Source of the DNA: Microvirga lupini
GTDB lineage: Bacteria > Pseudomonadota > Alphaproteobacteria > Rhizobiales > Beijerinckiaceae
Reading direction: 5' to 3'
NCBI RefSeq assembly: GCF_014191055.1
Contig: NZ_JACHWB010000003.1
Location: 762,274-826,273, forward strand
DNA: 64,000 nucleotides
Shown here: positions 37,007 through 47,160 of the stretch, piece after piece
How the letters are laid out: each line of letters opens with the position of its first letter
How positions within the stretch are numbered: position 1 is the first letter of the stretch
Notes under the pieces: generated by a model
What the model was told of the DNA's origin: nothing
Seen by the model: only the letters and a program-made list of their open reading frames with translations
Databases searched by the model: none
Translations under genes and position numbers: made by a program

Positions 37007-39106
37007 TCACCACCGGTAACGCAAGCTCGCGATGAACTTGCGGCCTTCGTCGAAATAGCAGTAGTTCGACGTGCAGACCTGCCCATCCTCATCGAGGAGG
37101 TTGGTGGCGTTCACCTGGAACCGCAGCCCCTTGAGGCTGGGATTGATGTTCTCCAGATCGTAGCGGATGGCCGCGTCGAGATAGGCACGGGCATCATTTT
37201 CGATCACAGGACGATTGAGATTGTCGCCAAAGCTCTCGCCGACGTAGCGGATGCCACCAGCGATACCGAGCCCCCTCGCTGACCCGTCCTGAACCGTATA
37301 ATCAAGCCAGAGCGAAGCCATGTGATAGGGCACGCTCGTCAGCTGATTTCCCTCCGTTTCAGGAGTGAGCCTCAGGATGCGTGCGTCCGTATAGGAGTAT
37401 GAGGCTTGGACGCTCAGACCTTCAGCCAGAGTGGCGACGCCTTCAAGTTCGAATCCCCGGGAGCGCAGATCGAGCTGAACCTGCTGGTTGGTTGCGTCAA
37501 CGACCTGATAGATCACTGCATTATCTTGGCGAAGATCGAAGATCGCAGCGCGAAGGGATGCGTTCATGCCAGGGATGTCATACTTCACGCCGGCTTCAAT
37601 CTGTTCGCCAGTTGTCGGCTCGGCGACGCCGCCGTTGAGGACGGTGCCGGGATTGGGCGTGAATGAGGTTCCATAGCTCACATAGGGAGCAAGGCCGAAG
37701 TCCGTCACATAGCCGAGGGCGGCTCGGCCGGTGAATTTCGCATCGCTCCGGTCATACTCAAATCCGGCAGTGTCATACTCGCTCGTCAGCCAATCGTGAC
37801 GACCGCCGAGGGTCAGGCGCCACTTCCGCCACTTGAGCTGATCCTGGATGTAGATCCCGGTTAGGGTCTGTGTTTGCTCTTCCCGATAGGAGAGAGCCGG
37901 GTCCACTCCAATCGGAATGGTGGCATCGAAACCCTGCTTGGAGATATAGCTTAGGCGGCTGATGTCCAAGCCAGTCAGGATCGTATGATCGATCTCTCCG
38001 GTCCTCAGGTGGCTTTCGAGATGGGTATCACTGACGATGCCCCAGTTGTTCTCGCGGGTCAGTCCCGAGCCTCCATAGACGTATTCCTGATTTGTGCCGA
38101 GTGCCGAGAAACGTGTGCGCTGGCGCAGAGTGAACATGTCGCTGAAGCGATGCTCGAACTCGTAACCAATCCGACCTTGCTGCTGCCGGAAGTCGTTGTA
38201 GCGACGGTCGCCAGCGTAAACCCTGGTCGCTCCGATCGAGAGGCTGGTAGGATTGCCGGACGCATCCGTCGCATAGTTGTTAATGTAGGCTGCAGTACCG
38301 CCCGTGTTCGAGTCCATGTACTCGCCGAGGATAGTCAGGGTCGTTGCGTCGCTCGGTCGCCAAGTGAAGGCTGGGGCAATGAAGACGCGATCATCGGGAA
38401 CGGCAGCGATTTCGGTTCCAGCATGCCGGACGAGACCTGTCAGCCGGTACAGGAGAGTATTGTCGGATGCGACCGGGCCGGAGAGATCGAAGCTGCCCTG
38501 CAGGCGATCATATGATCCGGTCTGAATTTCGACCTCCCGGAACGGCAGGAAGGTGGGACGCTTCGAGATCAGATCCACAATTCCGCCCGTACTGCTTGCC
38601 CCATAGATTGAGGCGGCAGGACCTCTCAGGATCGTAATCCCCTCAAGGCCGTAGGGCTCGAGACGAAACAGGCCGTTAGGGCTGTTGACTTGGCGCAGAC
38701 CATCGCGGAACACGCCGGTGTAGGTGACATCGACGCCGCGAATGGAAAACGCATCATATCGCGGGTCGAACCCGTAATTTCCAACCCGCGTTCCTGGCGT
38801 ATAGGAGACAGCATCCAACAGTGTCTGCGGCTTGCGATCCTCGATCTGCTGCTGGGTGACGGTTGAGATGGATTGCGGCGTCTCAAGAAGCGGTGTGTCG
38901 GTTTTTGTTGCGCTGCGCGATGACGTGGCGACATAGCCGCTGGCCGTGATCGGGCCGCCCTCACCTTCTCTCTTTCCCTCGACAGTCACCTCCTCGAGCT
39001 GGATGACCCGCTGCTCACTGGTCTGAGCGAGCGTCTTTTCTGGGATAAATGCAAGGGCAGTGGATGCAAGGAGCACAAAAGGGAGCTTCACAGTGGAAAC
39101 CTTCAT
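37007..39106 (-). CDS. TonB-dependent siderophore receptor
   Basis: Outer-membrane gated beta-barrel of 699 residues. A signal peptide (MKVSTVKLPFVLLASTALAF) precedes a plug domain that begins near residue 74 with PLLETPQSISTVTQQQIEDRKPQTLLDAV, the hallmark of FpvA/FoxA-type siderophore receptors. A TonB box is probably in ITASGYVATSSRSATK or nearby. Many antiparallel strand motifs ending in aromatic residues follow, and the last strand ends in RW after FIASLRYRW. The gene is the first of the receptor-permease-reductase cassette. AT-rich DNA with an Irr-box-like repeat lies upstream, so it is probably iron-regulated. Confidence 0.93.
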   Translation of the reverse strand: MKVSTVKLPFVLLASTALAFIPEKTLAQTSEQRVIQLEEVTVEGKREGEGGPITASGYVATSSRSATKTDTPLLETPQSISTVTQQQIEDRKPQTLLDAVSYTPGTRVGNYGFDPRYDAFSIRGVDVTYTGVFRDGLRQVNSPNGLFRLEPYGLEGITILRGPAASIYGASSTGGIVDLISKRPTFLPFREVEIQTGSYDRLQGSFDLSGPVASDNTLLYRLTGLVRHAGTEIAAVPDDRVFIAPAFTWRPSDATTLTILGEYMDSNTGGTAAYINNYATDASGNPTSLSIGATRVYAGDRRYNDFRQQQGRIGYEFEHRFSDMFTLRQRTRFSALGTNQEYVYGGSGLTRENNWGIVSDTHLESHLRTGEIDHTILTGLDISRLSYISKQGFDATIPIGVDPALSYREEQTQTLTGIYIQDQLKWRKWRLTLGGRHDWLTSEYDTAGFEYDRSDAKFTGRAALGYVTDFGLAPYVSYGTSFTPNPGTVLNGGVAEPTTGEQIEAGVKYDIPGMNASLRAAIFDLRQDNAVIYQVVDATNQQVQLDLRSRGFELEGVATLAEGLSVQASYSYTDARILRLTPETEGNQLTSVPYHMASLWLDYTVQDGSARGLGIAGGIRYVGESFGDNLNRPVIENDARAYLDAAIRYDLENINPSLKGLRFQVNATNLLDEDGQVCTSNYCYFDEGRKFIASLRYRW

Positions 39107-39202
39107 TACACAACGATAGTTTCCGCCTAGCAGTGACAGTTAATATGAGTCAAATACTTTAGTTTTTAATTATTATAACTTGAGATATCAAATTTATACA
39201 CA

Positions 39203-39231
39203 TTCTAAATTTAAATTAGAAGGGTTCTATA
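39203..39231. promoter_or_regulatory. Overlapping inverted repeats, candidate Irr/ICE box
   Basis: 39215-39231 reads ATTAGAA-GGG-TTCTATA, 12 of 14 positions of the rhizobial iron-control element TTTAGAA-N3-TTCTAAA bound by Irr. Arms TTCTAA (39203-39208) and TTAGAA (39216-39221) form a second repeat that shares the central half. The sites lie about 100-125 bases upstream of the TonB receptor gene. The surrounding 270 bases (39107-39376) are AT-rich and contain no gene. Confidence 0.5.
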
Positions 39232-39376
39232 TTCTAGCGATCTGGCCGCATACCCTTAAACGGTCCAACCGCCAACTCAGTGCTGTTTCTAAAGAGAGCG
39301 GCATTCAAACATCAGGAAGAAATACACAAAGATTTTTAGGCCGACTGATGAGCGACGACCCACTAGTCAAGCGGGC

Positions 39377-40564
<1,188 letters not shown>

Positions 40565-40588
40565 TCACTGAAACATCCATTTCTGTTA

Positions 40589-40601
40589 GTTCAGGATGAA
40601 C
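40589..40601. promoter_or_regulatory. Short inverted repeat in the pobA-pobR control region
   Basis: GTTCA-GGA-TGAAC lies about midway in the 95-base divergent region between pobA and pobR. It is a candidate operator for the AraC-type PobR, but is short and could be fortuitous. Confidence 0.3.
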
Positions 40602-40641
40602 CTCTACAGTCCATTGGCCAATAGACAAAGCACGCATAGGG

Positions 40642-41592
40642 TTGGACATTTCGAACATACGGCGGAACTTGACGGAGCGAACGTTCGTGGCCAGCGGCAC
40701 CATTCCAAGCTATGCTCTCTATGGAGAACCTGGTGACGATCCTAGTGCCGAGTGGGTCCATTGCGAGGCGATTCAGACCCGCAGTCACTTGCACAATTAC
40801 AGGATTCAGCCTCACCGGCACGAGCAGCTATTCCAGATCCTTCATCTCACAGGCGGCATGGCCGAGATCCTCATCGACGGTCGGAGCACCGAACTCAGCG
40901 GCCCCTTCGCCATCACCCTGCCGCCGATGGCTGTGCATGGCTATGCGTTCTCGCCCGACGTCAGCGGCACGGTTGTGACACTCTTCGAAAGCCGCCTATC
41001 GCAGATCCTCGCCGACATGAGCGGCGTCCGGGACATCTTTCGGTCGGTGCAACTGATCCGTCTTCACGAACATGAGCACCTTGCGCAAGCCTTGGCAGCC
41101 GATATGGCATCTCTCGCGGCGGAATTTGCAGGTCGAGCCTCTGGACGCCTGGAAGCGATCGAGGCACGACTACTGCTCATTCTTATCGCCTTGCATCGGA
41201 TCCAAGGTTCAGGTCAGGGTACCCTTTATGGGCCGGGTCAGAGGGCTCGTGGACATGCTTGGCGTTTCCGCGAACTCATTGAGAAGAACTACCGCAGCCA
41301 TCAGCGCGTGGAGGTTTATGCCATCAGGCTGGGCCTGACCCCGCCTCACCTCAACAGGATCTGCCGCGAGCATTTCGGTGACACGGCGCTGGGCATGATT
41401 CACCAGCGGCTTATCCTTGAGGCCAAGCGCTACCTCACCTTCACGACCTTGACTGCTAAGGAGATCGCACTTGCACTCGGCTTCGAGGACCCTGCTTATT
41501 TCACGCGCTTCTTCAAACGGCAGACAGGCGTTTCGCCTTTGGCGTTCCGGTCAATGCAGCAGAACACGACGGCTGAGGCGCCTACCCGGTAG
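40642..41592 (+). CDS. pobR: AraC-family regulator of pobA (PobR-like)
   Basis: 316-residue AraC/XylS-type activator. The N-terminal cupin sensing domain includes HNYRIQPHRHEQLFQILHLTGG, and the C-terminal pair of helix-turn-helix motifs includes YAIRLGLTPPHLNRICREHFG and LTAKEIALALGFEDPAYFTRFFKRQTGVSP. Divergent from pobA, it most likely activates pobA with 4-hydroxybenzoate. The start is unsure: TTG at 40642 or GTG at 40687, where a GGAG stands at better spacing. AraC-type PobR is known from rhizobia and pseudomonads, in contrast to the IclR-type PobR of Acinetobacter. Confidence 0.88.
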   Translation: MDISNIRRNLTERTFVASGTIPSYALYGEPGDDPSAEWVHCEAIQTRSHLHNYRIQPHRHEQLFQILHLTGGMAEILIDGRSTELSGPFAITLPPMAVHGYAFSPDVSGTVVTLFESRLSQILADMSGVRDIFRSVQLIRLHEHEHLAQALAADMASLAAEFAGRASGRLEAIEARLLLILIALHRIQGSGQGTLYGPGQRARGHAWRFRELIEKNYRSHQRVEVYAIRLGLTPPHLNRICREHFGDTALGMIHQRLILEAKRYLTFTTLTAKEIALALGFEDPAYFTRFFKRQTGVSPLAFRSMQQNTTAEAPTR

Positions 41593-41636
41593 AAACCCCC
41601 GGAGCCAAATGACGTTACCTCCGCGAGGAGGTGCCC

Positions 41637-41804
41637 ATGTCCGATACAGATCGAAAGAACCCCGGGGATGAGGATGCGCCGGGCACGAAGCAGACGGGAG
41701 AAAACATCTGCCCGAGCTGCAGCGGATCCGGTCGCCAGGGTGAGAAGTCCTGTCTGGATTGCGGCGGTTCAGGTCGGATTATCGCTATCGTGGGCGATGC
41801 TTGA
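41637..41804 (+). CDS. 55-residue protein with two CxxCxGxGR zinc-knuckle motifs
   Basis: Small gene starting with ATG after an excellent ribosome site (GAGGAGG, 41624-41631 region). The first ~23 residues are charged and flexible; the rest holds CPSCSGSGR and CLDCGGSGR, two copies of the C-x-x-C-x-G-x-G knuckle found in the DnaJ zinc-finger domain. Two such knuckles could bind one zinc. It has no J domain. It lies 44 bases downstream of pobR on the same strand and converges on pcaB with 6 bases between. The function is unknown. The paired motifs and the ribosome site make a chance open frame unlikely. Confidence 0.7.
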   Translation: MSDTDRKNPGDEDAPGTKQTGENICPSCSGSGRQGEKSCLDCGGSGRIIAIVGDA

Positions 41805-41810
41805 AGGCCG

Positions 41811-42878
41811 TCAGTTCTTGGCCTTCGAGGCGGAGAAGCTCATTGAGCGGACCACTGCTTGGGCGTTTCTCAAGCCTGCGGCCGCCGTAACAACCATCTG
41901 CGGCAGAACCATCCATTCGAGAGTCCAGGAGGCGCCGGACCGCTCGTTCTCATGGACGAGAGCCTGATGCAGGGTGCCGAGAAGGCCTGCATTGAATCGG
42001 GCCAGGGTCACGAGTACCTCTGCCAGAACGGGATTGGACTTGTGCGGCATCGCCGAGGAGCCGCCGCCCGTTGCGAGACGCACCTCGCCCACCTCATTTT
42101 GCGCCATCAAGGCAATGTCCTGTCCGATCTTCCCCAGGGTTCCGGACAGGAGTGAGATGAGGGACGCGAATTCGCCGATCCGATCGCGTTGAGAGTGCCA
42201 GGATGGCGCCGAGCGTAGATCGAGGATCTCAGCCATTACGTCTGCAACGGCATCGCCATGTCCCTTCAACTCAGCGCGGGTGCCGACAGGCCCGCCGAGT
42301 TGAATCGCCAGAAACCGTAGCGCAAGCGCCTCAAGGGCATCCCGGTGCCGTTCCAGCGGATGGAGCCAAGTTTCGAGCTTGTCGGCGGCGGTAAACGGAA
42401 GTGCCTGCTGCATACGGGTATGCGCCATCAGGAAGGTCGCACCATCACGATCCTTCAGCCCCCGAAGGGAATGAATCAACACATCGAGCCGAAGCCCGAA
42501 GATCTCGATCACCCGTTTAAATCGGAGCATGAGAGCCGTGTCGATGATATCCTGGCTCGTCGCTCCCAGGTGCACGGCCTTGGCGTGAGTCTCGCCGACA
42601 GCGGCTCGAAGCTGCCTGACGAAGGCCGGAACAATCACTCCGTCCTGTGCCAGACCTGCAGCCAACGCAGGCCAATCGGCTTGAAAGGAGCCGCAGACTT
42701 CTGCAATTCGCCTTGCCGCTTCATCGCTGATCAATCCGGCCTGCGCCTCGGCCTGAGCAAGAGCAGACTCGACGCGCAGCATCGCCGAGAGCTCGGCCTC
42801 ATTAGAAAACAACGCCCCCACCTCCTCGTCACCGACGAGAGCCTGCAGCAAGGGGTATGGGAGCGTCGTTGCCATCAT
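41811..42878 (-). CDS. pcaB: 3-carboxy-cis,cis-muconate cycloisomerase
   Basis: Second ring-fission step enzyme of the protocatechuate branch: converts 3-carboxy-cis,cis-muconate to 4-carboxymuconolactone. It belongs to the fumarase/aspartase superfamily; the signature GGGSSAMPHKSNPVLAE is near residue 265. At 355 residues it is shorter than the ~450-residue gamma-proteobacterial enzyme, as is normal for rhizobial PcaB. The start is one of two adjacent ATG codons (42878 or 42875), just after the pcaF stop. It is the last gene of the pcaDCHGIJFB run. Confidence 0.93.
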   Translation of the reverse strand: MMATTLPYPLLQALVGDEEVGALFSNEAELSAMLRVESALAQAEAQAGLISDEAARRIAEVCGSFQADWPALAAGLAQDGVIVPAFVRQLRAAVGETHAKAVHLGATSQDIIDTALMLRFKRVIEIFGLRLDVLIHSLRGLKDRDGATFLMAHTRMQQALPFTAADKLETWLHPLERHRDALEALALRFLAIQLGGPVGTRAELKGHGDAVADVMAEILDLRSAPSWHSQRDRIGEFASLISLLSGTLGKIGQDIALMAQNEVGEVRLATGGGSSAMPHKSNPVLAEVLVTLARFNAGLLGTLHQALVHENERSGASWTLEWMVLPQMVVTAAAGLRNAQAVVRSMSFSASKAKN

Positions 42879-42889
42879 GATGTGGAAGC

Positions 42890-44095
42890 TTAAACAGCCT
42901 CGAGGGCGATGGAAATGCCCTGCCCTACGCCAACGCACATGGTGGCCAGAGCGCGCTTCTTGCCTCTGAGCTTCAGTTCGAGCGCGGCCGTGCCGGTGAT
43001 GCGGGCGCCCGACATGCCGAGCGGATGTCCTAGGGCTATGGCGCCGCCGTTCGGGTTCACATGCTCGGCGTCCTCCGGGATGCCAAGTTCGCGAAGAACC
43101 GCAAGGCCTTGGCTGGCGAAAGCTTCGTTCAGCTCAACCACGTCGAAGTCCGTCGGCTTGAGGCCCAGGCGGGCGCAGAGTTTCTTCGTGGACGGTGCCG
43201 GTCCGATGCCCATGATCCGCGGCGGCACACCGGCCGTCGCTCCGCCGACCACGCGGGCAATCGGCTCAAGACCGAACTTCCTCACCGCCTCCTCGGAGGC
43301 GACGATCAGGGCTGCCGCACCGTCATTGACTCCGGAGGCATTGCCGGCCGTCACCGATCCTTCCTTGCGGAACGGAGTGGGGAGTTTCGCCAACTGCTCC
43401 AGGGTGGTGTCGCCGCGGGGATGCTCGTCCTTGTCGATCACAACCGGGTCGCCTTTCCGCCTTGGGATTGTGACCGGCACGATCTCCTGCGCCAGGCGTC
43501 CATTGGTCTGGGCCGCTGCAGCCTTCTTTTGCGAGCGCAGGGCGAACGCATCCTGATCCTCGCGCGAGATGCCGAAATCCGCCGCCACGTTCTCGCCGGT
43601 CTCCGGCATGGAATCGATGCCGTATTGCTGCTTCATAAGCGGATTAACGAAGCGCCAGCCGATGGTGGTGTCGAAAATCTCGGCATTACGGGAGAAAGCC
43701 GTATCCGCCTTGGGCATCACGAATGGCGCCCGCGACATGGATTCGACGCCGCCGGCGATCATGATTTCGGCCTCACCCGCCTTGATCGCGCGGGCCGCGG
43801 CAATGACGGCATCCATGCCCGAGCCGCAGAGACGGTTCATGGTCGTGCCGCCGATGGAGCCAGGAAGCCCCGCGAGCAGCACCGCCATGCGGGCCACGTT
43901 GCGGTTGTCCTCGCCAGCTTGGTTGGCGCAGCCATAAATCACATCGTCGACCGCCTCGAAGTCGAGTTTCGGATGGCGCTCCAGCAGTGCCTTCAGGGGC
44001 ACCGCGGCGAGGTCGTCGGCCCGCACGCTCGACAGGGCACCACCATAACGACCGATCGGCGTGCGCACATAGGCGCAGATATAGGCTTCACGCAT
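42890..44095 (-). CDS. pcaF: 3-oxoadipyl-CoA thiolase
   Basis: Thiolase of 401 residues that cleaves 3-oxoadipyl-CoA with CoA to succinyl-CoA and acetyl-CoA, the last step of the pathway. The acyl-accepting cysteine is in NRLCGSGMDAV. The second catalytic motif NPNGGAIALGHPLGMSGAR and the C-terminal CVGVGQGIS match thiolases, and the beta-ketoadipyl type is inferred from the neighbours. The ORF runs further upstream, but the ATG at 44095 lies one base after the pcaJ stop and the ribosome site GAAGGGAG is inside pcaJ. Confidence 0.96.
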   Translation of the reverse strand: MREAYICAYVRTPIGRYGGALSSVRADDLAAVPLKALLERHPKLDFEAVDDVIYGCANQAGEDNRNVARMAVLLAGLPGSIGGTTMNRLCGSGMDAVIAAARAIKAGEAEIMIAGGVESMSRAPFVMPKADTAFSRNAEIFDTTIGWRFVNPLMKQQYGIDSMPETGENVAADFGISREDQDAFALRSQKKAAAAQTNGRLAQEIVPVTIPRRKGDPVVIDKDEHPRGDTTLEQLAKLPTPFRKEGSVTAGNASGVNDGAAALIVASEEAVRKFGLEPIARVVGGATAGVPPRIMGIGPAPSTKKLCARLGLKPTDFDVVELNEAFASQGLAVLRELGIPEDAEHVNPNGGAIALGHPLGMSGARITGTAALELKLRGKKRALATMCVGVGQGISIALEAV

Positions 44096-44096
44096 C

Positions 44097-44885
44097 TTAA
44101 GCTCCCTTCTTGCGCCCATGCGCCCGCTCGGTTCTGGCCTGAAGCTCGCGCAAGGTGGTGAGTTCGAGTTCGGAGGGTGGAGGTGTCTCCTCAAGGCGCT
44201 CGGAGAAGCGCACCTTCCAGCCGCAGGTCTCCTGGACGATATCGCGGGTCACGCCGCGATGCATCGACGCGACCGTGAACTCCTTCGTCTCCGGGTCCGG
44301 CTTCCAGATGGCTAGATCCGTGATCAGGAGCGTCGGCCCTTTCGTGGTGATGCCCAGGCGCTCGCGATGATTGCCACCCTCGCCATGGCCGAAGGAGGTG
44401 TAGAACTCGATCTTGTCGACCATCCCGCGGGTCGTCTGCTTCATGGTGATGAAGACCTCTTTGCAGGAGGTGGCGATCTCAGGGGCCCCACCGCCACCGG
44501 GCAGGCGCACCTTCGGCTTATGATAGTCGCCGATGACCGTGGTGTTGATGTTGCCGAAGCGGTCGAGCTGGGCGGCTCCCAGGAAGCCGATGGAAATGCG
44601 CCCACCCTGGAGCCAGTACCGGAACATCTCGGGCACAGACACGGTGGTGATCGCCGTTTCGCAGAGTTCGCCGTCGCCGATGGAGAGCGGCAGCACGTTG
44701 GGCGCTGTGCCTATAGTACCGCTTTCATAGATCAGGGTGATGTCCGGCGCATGGGTGAGCCGCGCCACGTTGCAGGCGGCCGACGGAGCGCCGATGCCGA
44801 CGAAGCACACGTCGTCGTTCGACAGGGCGCGCGCCGCAGCAATCGTCATCATCTCGTTGGGGGTGAAGCCGGAGAGGTTCGTCAT
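44097..44885 (-). CDS. pcaJ: 3-oxoadipate CoA-transferase subunit beta
   Basis: Subunit B of the succinyl-CoA:3-oxoadipate CoA-transferase, which activates 3-oxoadipate. The family glutamate site is in LIYESGTIG, and GIGAPSAACNVARL and GFLGAAQLDRFGNINTT are typical segments of the B subunit. It has 262 residues and starts with MTNLSGFTPNEMM, two bases after the pcaI stop. The ORF extends further upstream, but that frame lies within pcaI. Confidence 0.95.
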   Translation of the reverse strand: MTNLSGFTPNEMMTIAAARALSNDDVCFVGIGAPSAACNVARLTHAPDITLIYESGTIGTAPNVLPLSIGDGELCETAITTVSVPEMFRYWLQGGRISIGFLGAAQLDRFGNINTTVIGDYHKPKVRLPGGGGAPEIATSCKEVFITMKQTTRGMVDKIEFYTSFGHGEGGNHRERLGITTKGPTLLITDLAIWKPDPETKEFTVASMHRGVTRDIVQETCGWKVRFSERLEETPPPSELELTTLRELQARTERAHGRKKGA

Positions 44886-44887
44886 TA

Positions 44888-45733
44888 TTACAATCCCTTC
44901 ACCCGGTTCGCGAAGGCCTCGGGCCCAACTTCCAGCACGTTCTCCTTCATCCAAGCCGTAAAGAGGTCACGGTCGGCGGAGATCTTGTCCCACTCGAGGT
45001 AGGCCGCGTTGTCGCGGTCGTAATAGCCGTGCGTGTAGGATGGATGGGCGCCGCCTGGAACATGAGCAATGGACGATACGGTCCAGTGCGGCAGCACGCA
45101 GAGGTTCGGGTGGAGGTCGTCGAAATCTTCCACGATCTCCTCGACCGTAACCACCGAACGCTTGGAGGCCAGCACGGCTTCCTTCTGCACGCCGATGATG
45201 CCCTCAATCAGCACGTCGCCGCGCCGGTTGGCCTTCTGGGCGTGAATGATTGCGACATCGGGCCGATGGGCCGGCACCACCGCGAGTTCTTCGCCGGTGA
45301 ACGGACAAGTGATGCTCTTGATCGAGGGATTGACCTCCTTCAGGCCCGCCCCGCGATAGCCGCGGAAGACGGCGCAGGGCAGCCCTGCTGCGCCCGCCTC
45401 ATAGGCGTTAGCCATAGCTGCGTGGCTATGCTCCTCGGTTCCGATGGCGCGGGGCCAGCTGTTCTCGATGGCATCACGCATCCGGCGCAGGAGGCCGACA
45501 CCCGGATTTCCCGCGTAGGAGAAGATCACCTTCTTGGCCAAGCCCATGCCGATCATCTGGTCATAGATGATGTCGGGGGTCATGCGGATCAGGGTGAGAT
45601 CCTTGATCCCCTGTCGGATCACCTCATGGGCGGCGGCATGAGGAATGAGATGGGTGAAACCCTCGAACGCGACGGTATCACCGTCGCGCAGGTTCTCAGT
45701 AACAGCCTCGCGGAGGCTCTGAAATTTGGCCAT
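44888..45733 (-). CDS. pcaI: 3-oxoadipate CoA-transferase subunit alpha
   Basis: Subunit A of the 3-oxoadipate CoA-transferase, 281 residues. It starts MAKFQSLREAVTENL at 45733 and contains DGDTVAFEGFTHLIPHAAAHE, the N-terminal CoA-transferase motif, and FSYAGNPGVGLLRRMRDAIE. Together with PcaJ it forms the heteromeric enzyme. Size and pattern resemble the longer rhizobial form of this subunit rather than the 230-residue pseudomonad form. It follows pcaG after a gap of 22 bases. Confidence 0.95.
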   Translation of the reverse strand: MAKFQSLREAVTENLRDGDTVAFEGFTHLIPHAAAHEVIRQGIKDLTLIRMTPDIIYDQMIGMGLAKKVIFSYAGNPGVGLLRRMRDAIENSWPRAIGTEEHSHAAMANAYEAGAAGLPCAVFRGYRGAGLKEVNPSIKSITCPFTGEELAVVPAHRPDVAIIHAQKANRRGDVLIEGIIGVQKEAVLASKRSVVTVEEIVEDFDDLHPNLCVLPHWTVSSIAHVPGGAHPSYTHGYYDRDNAAYLEWDKISADRDLFTAWMKENVLEVGPEAFANRVKGL

Positions 45734-45755
45734 GATGAGCTTTCGGGATCGATGG

Positions 45756-46382
45756 TCAGATGTCGAAGAACACGGTTTCCTTCTCACCCTGCAGGTGGAT
45801 GTCGAAGGTGTAGGTCGGCAGCCCGTTCTCCTCGCTGCGGGTGGCGATCAGGGTCTGTACCCGATGCTTGTGCTCGATGCGGGCGAGAACCGGGCATTGC
45901 GCGTTCGCCGCCTCCTCGTCGCTGAAATACATCCGGGTGTGCAGGCCGATGTTGATGCCGCGAGCGACGATCCAGAAGGTGATATGCGGCGCCATCGGGC
46001 GCCCGTCCTTGTAAGGTACAAGACCGGGCTTGATCGTCTCGAAGCGGTATTCGCCCGTGACGCCGTCCGTCGGCTGCCGCCCCCATCCGACGAAATTGGG
46101 ATCAGCCTTGCCGCGCCTCTCCTCCGGGCTGTTGTAGAGCCCATCGGTATCCGCCTGCCAGATTTCGATCAGGGCGTCCTTGAGCGGCGTTCCGCTGCCG
46201 TCGAACACACGTCCCTTGATGATGACCCGTTCACCCTTCGTGTCCGGGCCGACGATCATGAGCCCAAGGTCCTCCTCCCAGACGCCTGTGATCTCGACCC
46301 AGTTCGGGGTGGCGCCGATATGGATGTAGGGACCTGCGGTCTGCGAAGGGGATTCCCTCAGCGTCGTGAGCTTTTGAACCAT
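45756..46382 (-). CDS. pcaG: Protocatechuate 3,4-dioxygenase subunit alpha
   Basis: Non-catalytic subunit of the intradiol dioxygenase, 208 residues. It has the dioxygenase beta-sandwich motifs (RVFDGSGTPLKDALIEIWQAD, YRFETIKPGLVP, PHITFWIVARGINIGLHTRMYF) but lacks the full iron ligand set, as expected for the alpha chain. Its ATG shares one base with the pcaH stop (TGATG), giving tight coupling and equal production of the two chains. Confidence 0.96.
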   Translation of the reverse strand: MVQKLTTLRESPSQTAGPYIHIGATPNWVEITGVWEEDLGLMIVGPDTKGERVIIKGRVFDGSGTPLKDALIEIWQADTDGLYNSPEERRGKADPNFVGWGRQPTDGVTGEYRFETIKPGLVPYKDGRPMAPHITFWIVARGINIGLHTRMYFSDEEAANAQCPVLARIEHKHRVQTLIATRSEENGLPTYTFDIHLQGEKETVFFDI

Positions 46383-47107
46383 CAGTTCCCCTCCATCCGG
46401 TTCTCGAACATGGTCGAGCGGCGTCCGCGCAGTACGATGTCGAACTTGTAGGCAAGCGAGTCCATGGGCAGTGTCGTATTGCGGTCGAGCGCGGCGATGA
46501 GCTGTTCAATGCCTGCCTTGTCGGGAATGGTCGAGACGATCGGGCACTGCCAGATCATCGGATCGCCTTCGAAATACATCTGTGTGATGAGACGTTGGGC
46601 GAAGGCATGGCCGAAGATCGAGAAGTGGATATGCGCCGGGCGCCAGTCATTGACCCCGTTCGGCCAGGGATAGGCACCGGGCTTGATGGTCCGGAACCAA
46701 TAGCGACCTTCCTCATCAGTGATGGCACGCCCGCAGCCGCCGAAATTCGGATCGATGGCGGCCAGATAGGTTTCCTTCTTGTGACGGTAGCGCCCTCCGG
46801 CATTGGCTTGCCAGAACTCCACCAATGCGCCTGGAACCGGGCGGGCATTTTCGTCCAGCACGCGGCCATAGACGATGATGCGCTGCCCGATGGGGTCACC
46901 CGTCTTCGCGAAGTTGCGGATGAGGTCGTTATCGAGCGGCCCAATTTTGTTGTGCCCGAACCGCGGCCCAGTCATTTCCGAGATGGTGTTGTCCAGCGAC
47001 AGCAGGGGGTATTGCGGCGAGCGCAGCACCGACGTCTTGTACTGAGGCGTGAACGCGGCCGGATGCCAGCTCCGATCGCGCTGATAGAATGATCCCTGAT
47101 CCGACAT
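46382..47107 (-). CDS. pcaH: Protocatechuate 3,4-dioxygenase subunit beta
   Basis: Catalytic chain of the Fe(III) intradiol dioxygenase that opens protocatechuate between its hydroxyl groups to 3-carboxy-cis,cis-muconate. The two tyrosine and two histidine iron ligands fall in [16 protein letters not shown] and [12 protein letters not shown] (H-x-H). I start at the ATG at 47107 ([16 protein letters not shown]), giving 241 residues as in the family. The frame is open 11 codons upstream but has no better start. The operon order here is pcaD-C-H-G-I-J-F-B. Confidence 0.97.
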   Translation of the reverse strand: MSDQGSFYQRDRSWHPAAFTPQYKTSVLRSPQYPLLSLDNTISEMTGPRFGHNKIGPLDNDLIRNFAKTGDPIGQRIIVYGRVLDENARPVPGALVEFWQANAGGRYRHKKETYLAAIDPNFGGCGRAITDEEGRYWFRTIKPGAYPWPNGVNDWRPAHIHFSIFGHAFAQRLITQMYFEGDPMIWQCPIVSTIPDKAGIEQLIAALDRNTTLPMDSLAYKFDIVLRGRRSTMFENRMEGN

Positions 47108-47160
47108 TCCTGGCTCTCCCATGCTGCGCCAGCAAGGCACAACGCCACCGACCCGACCCG

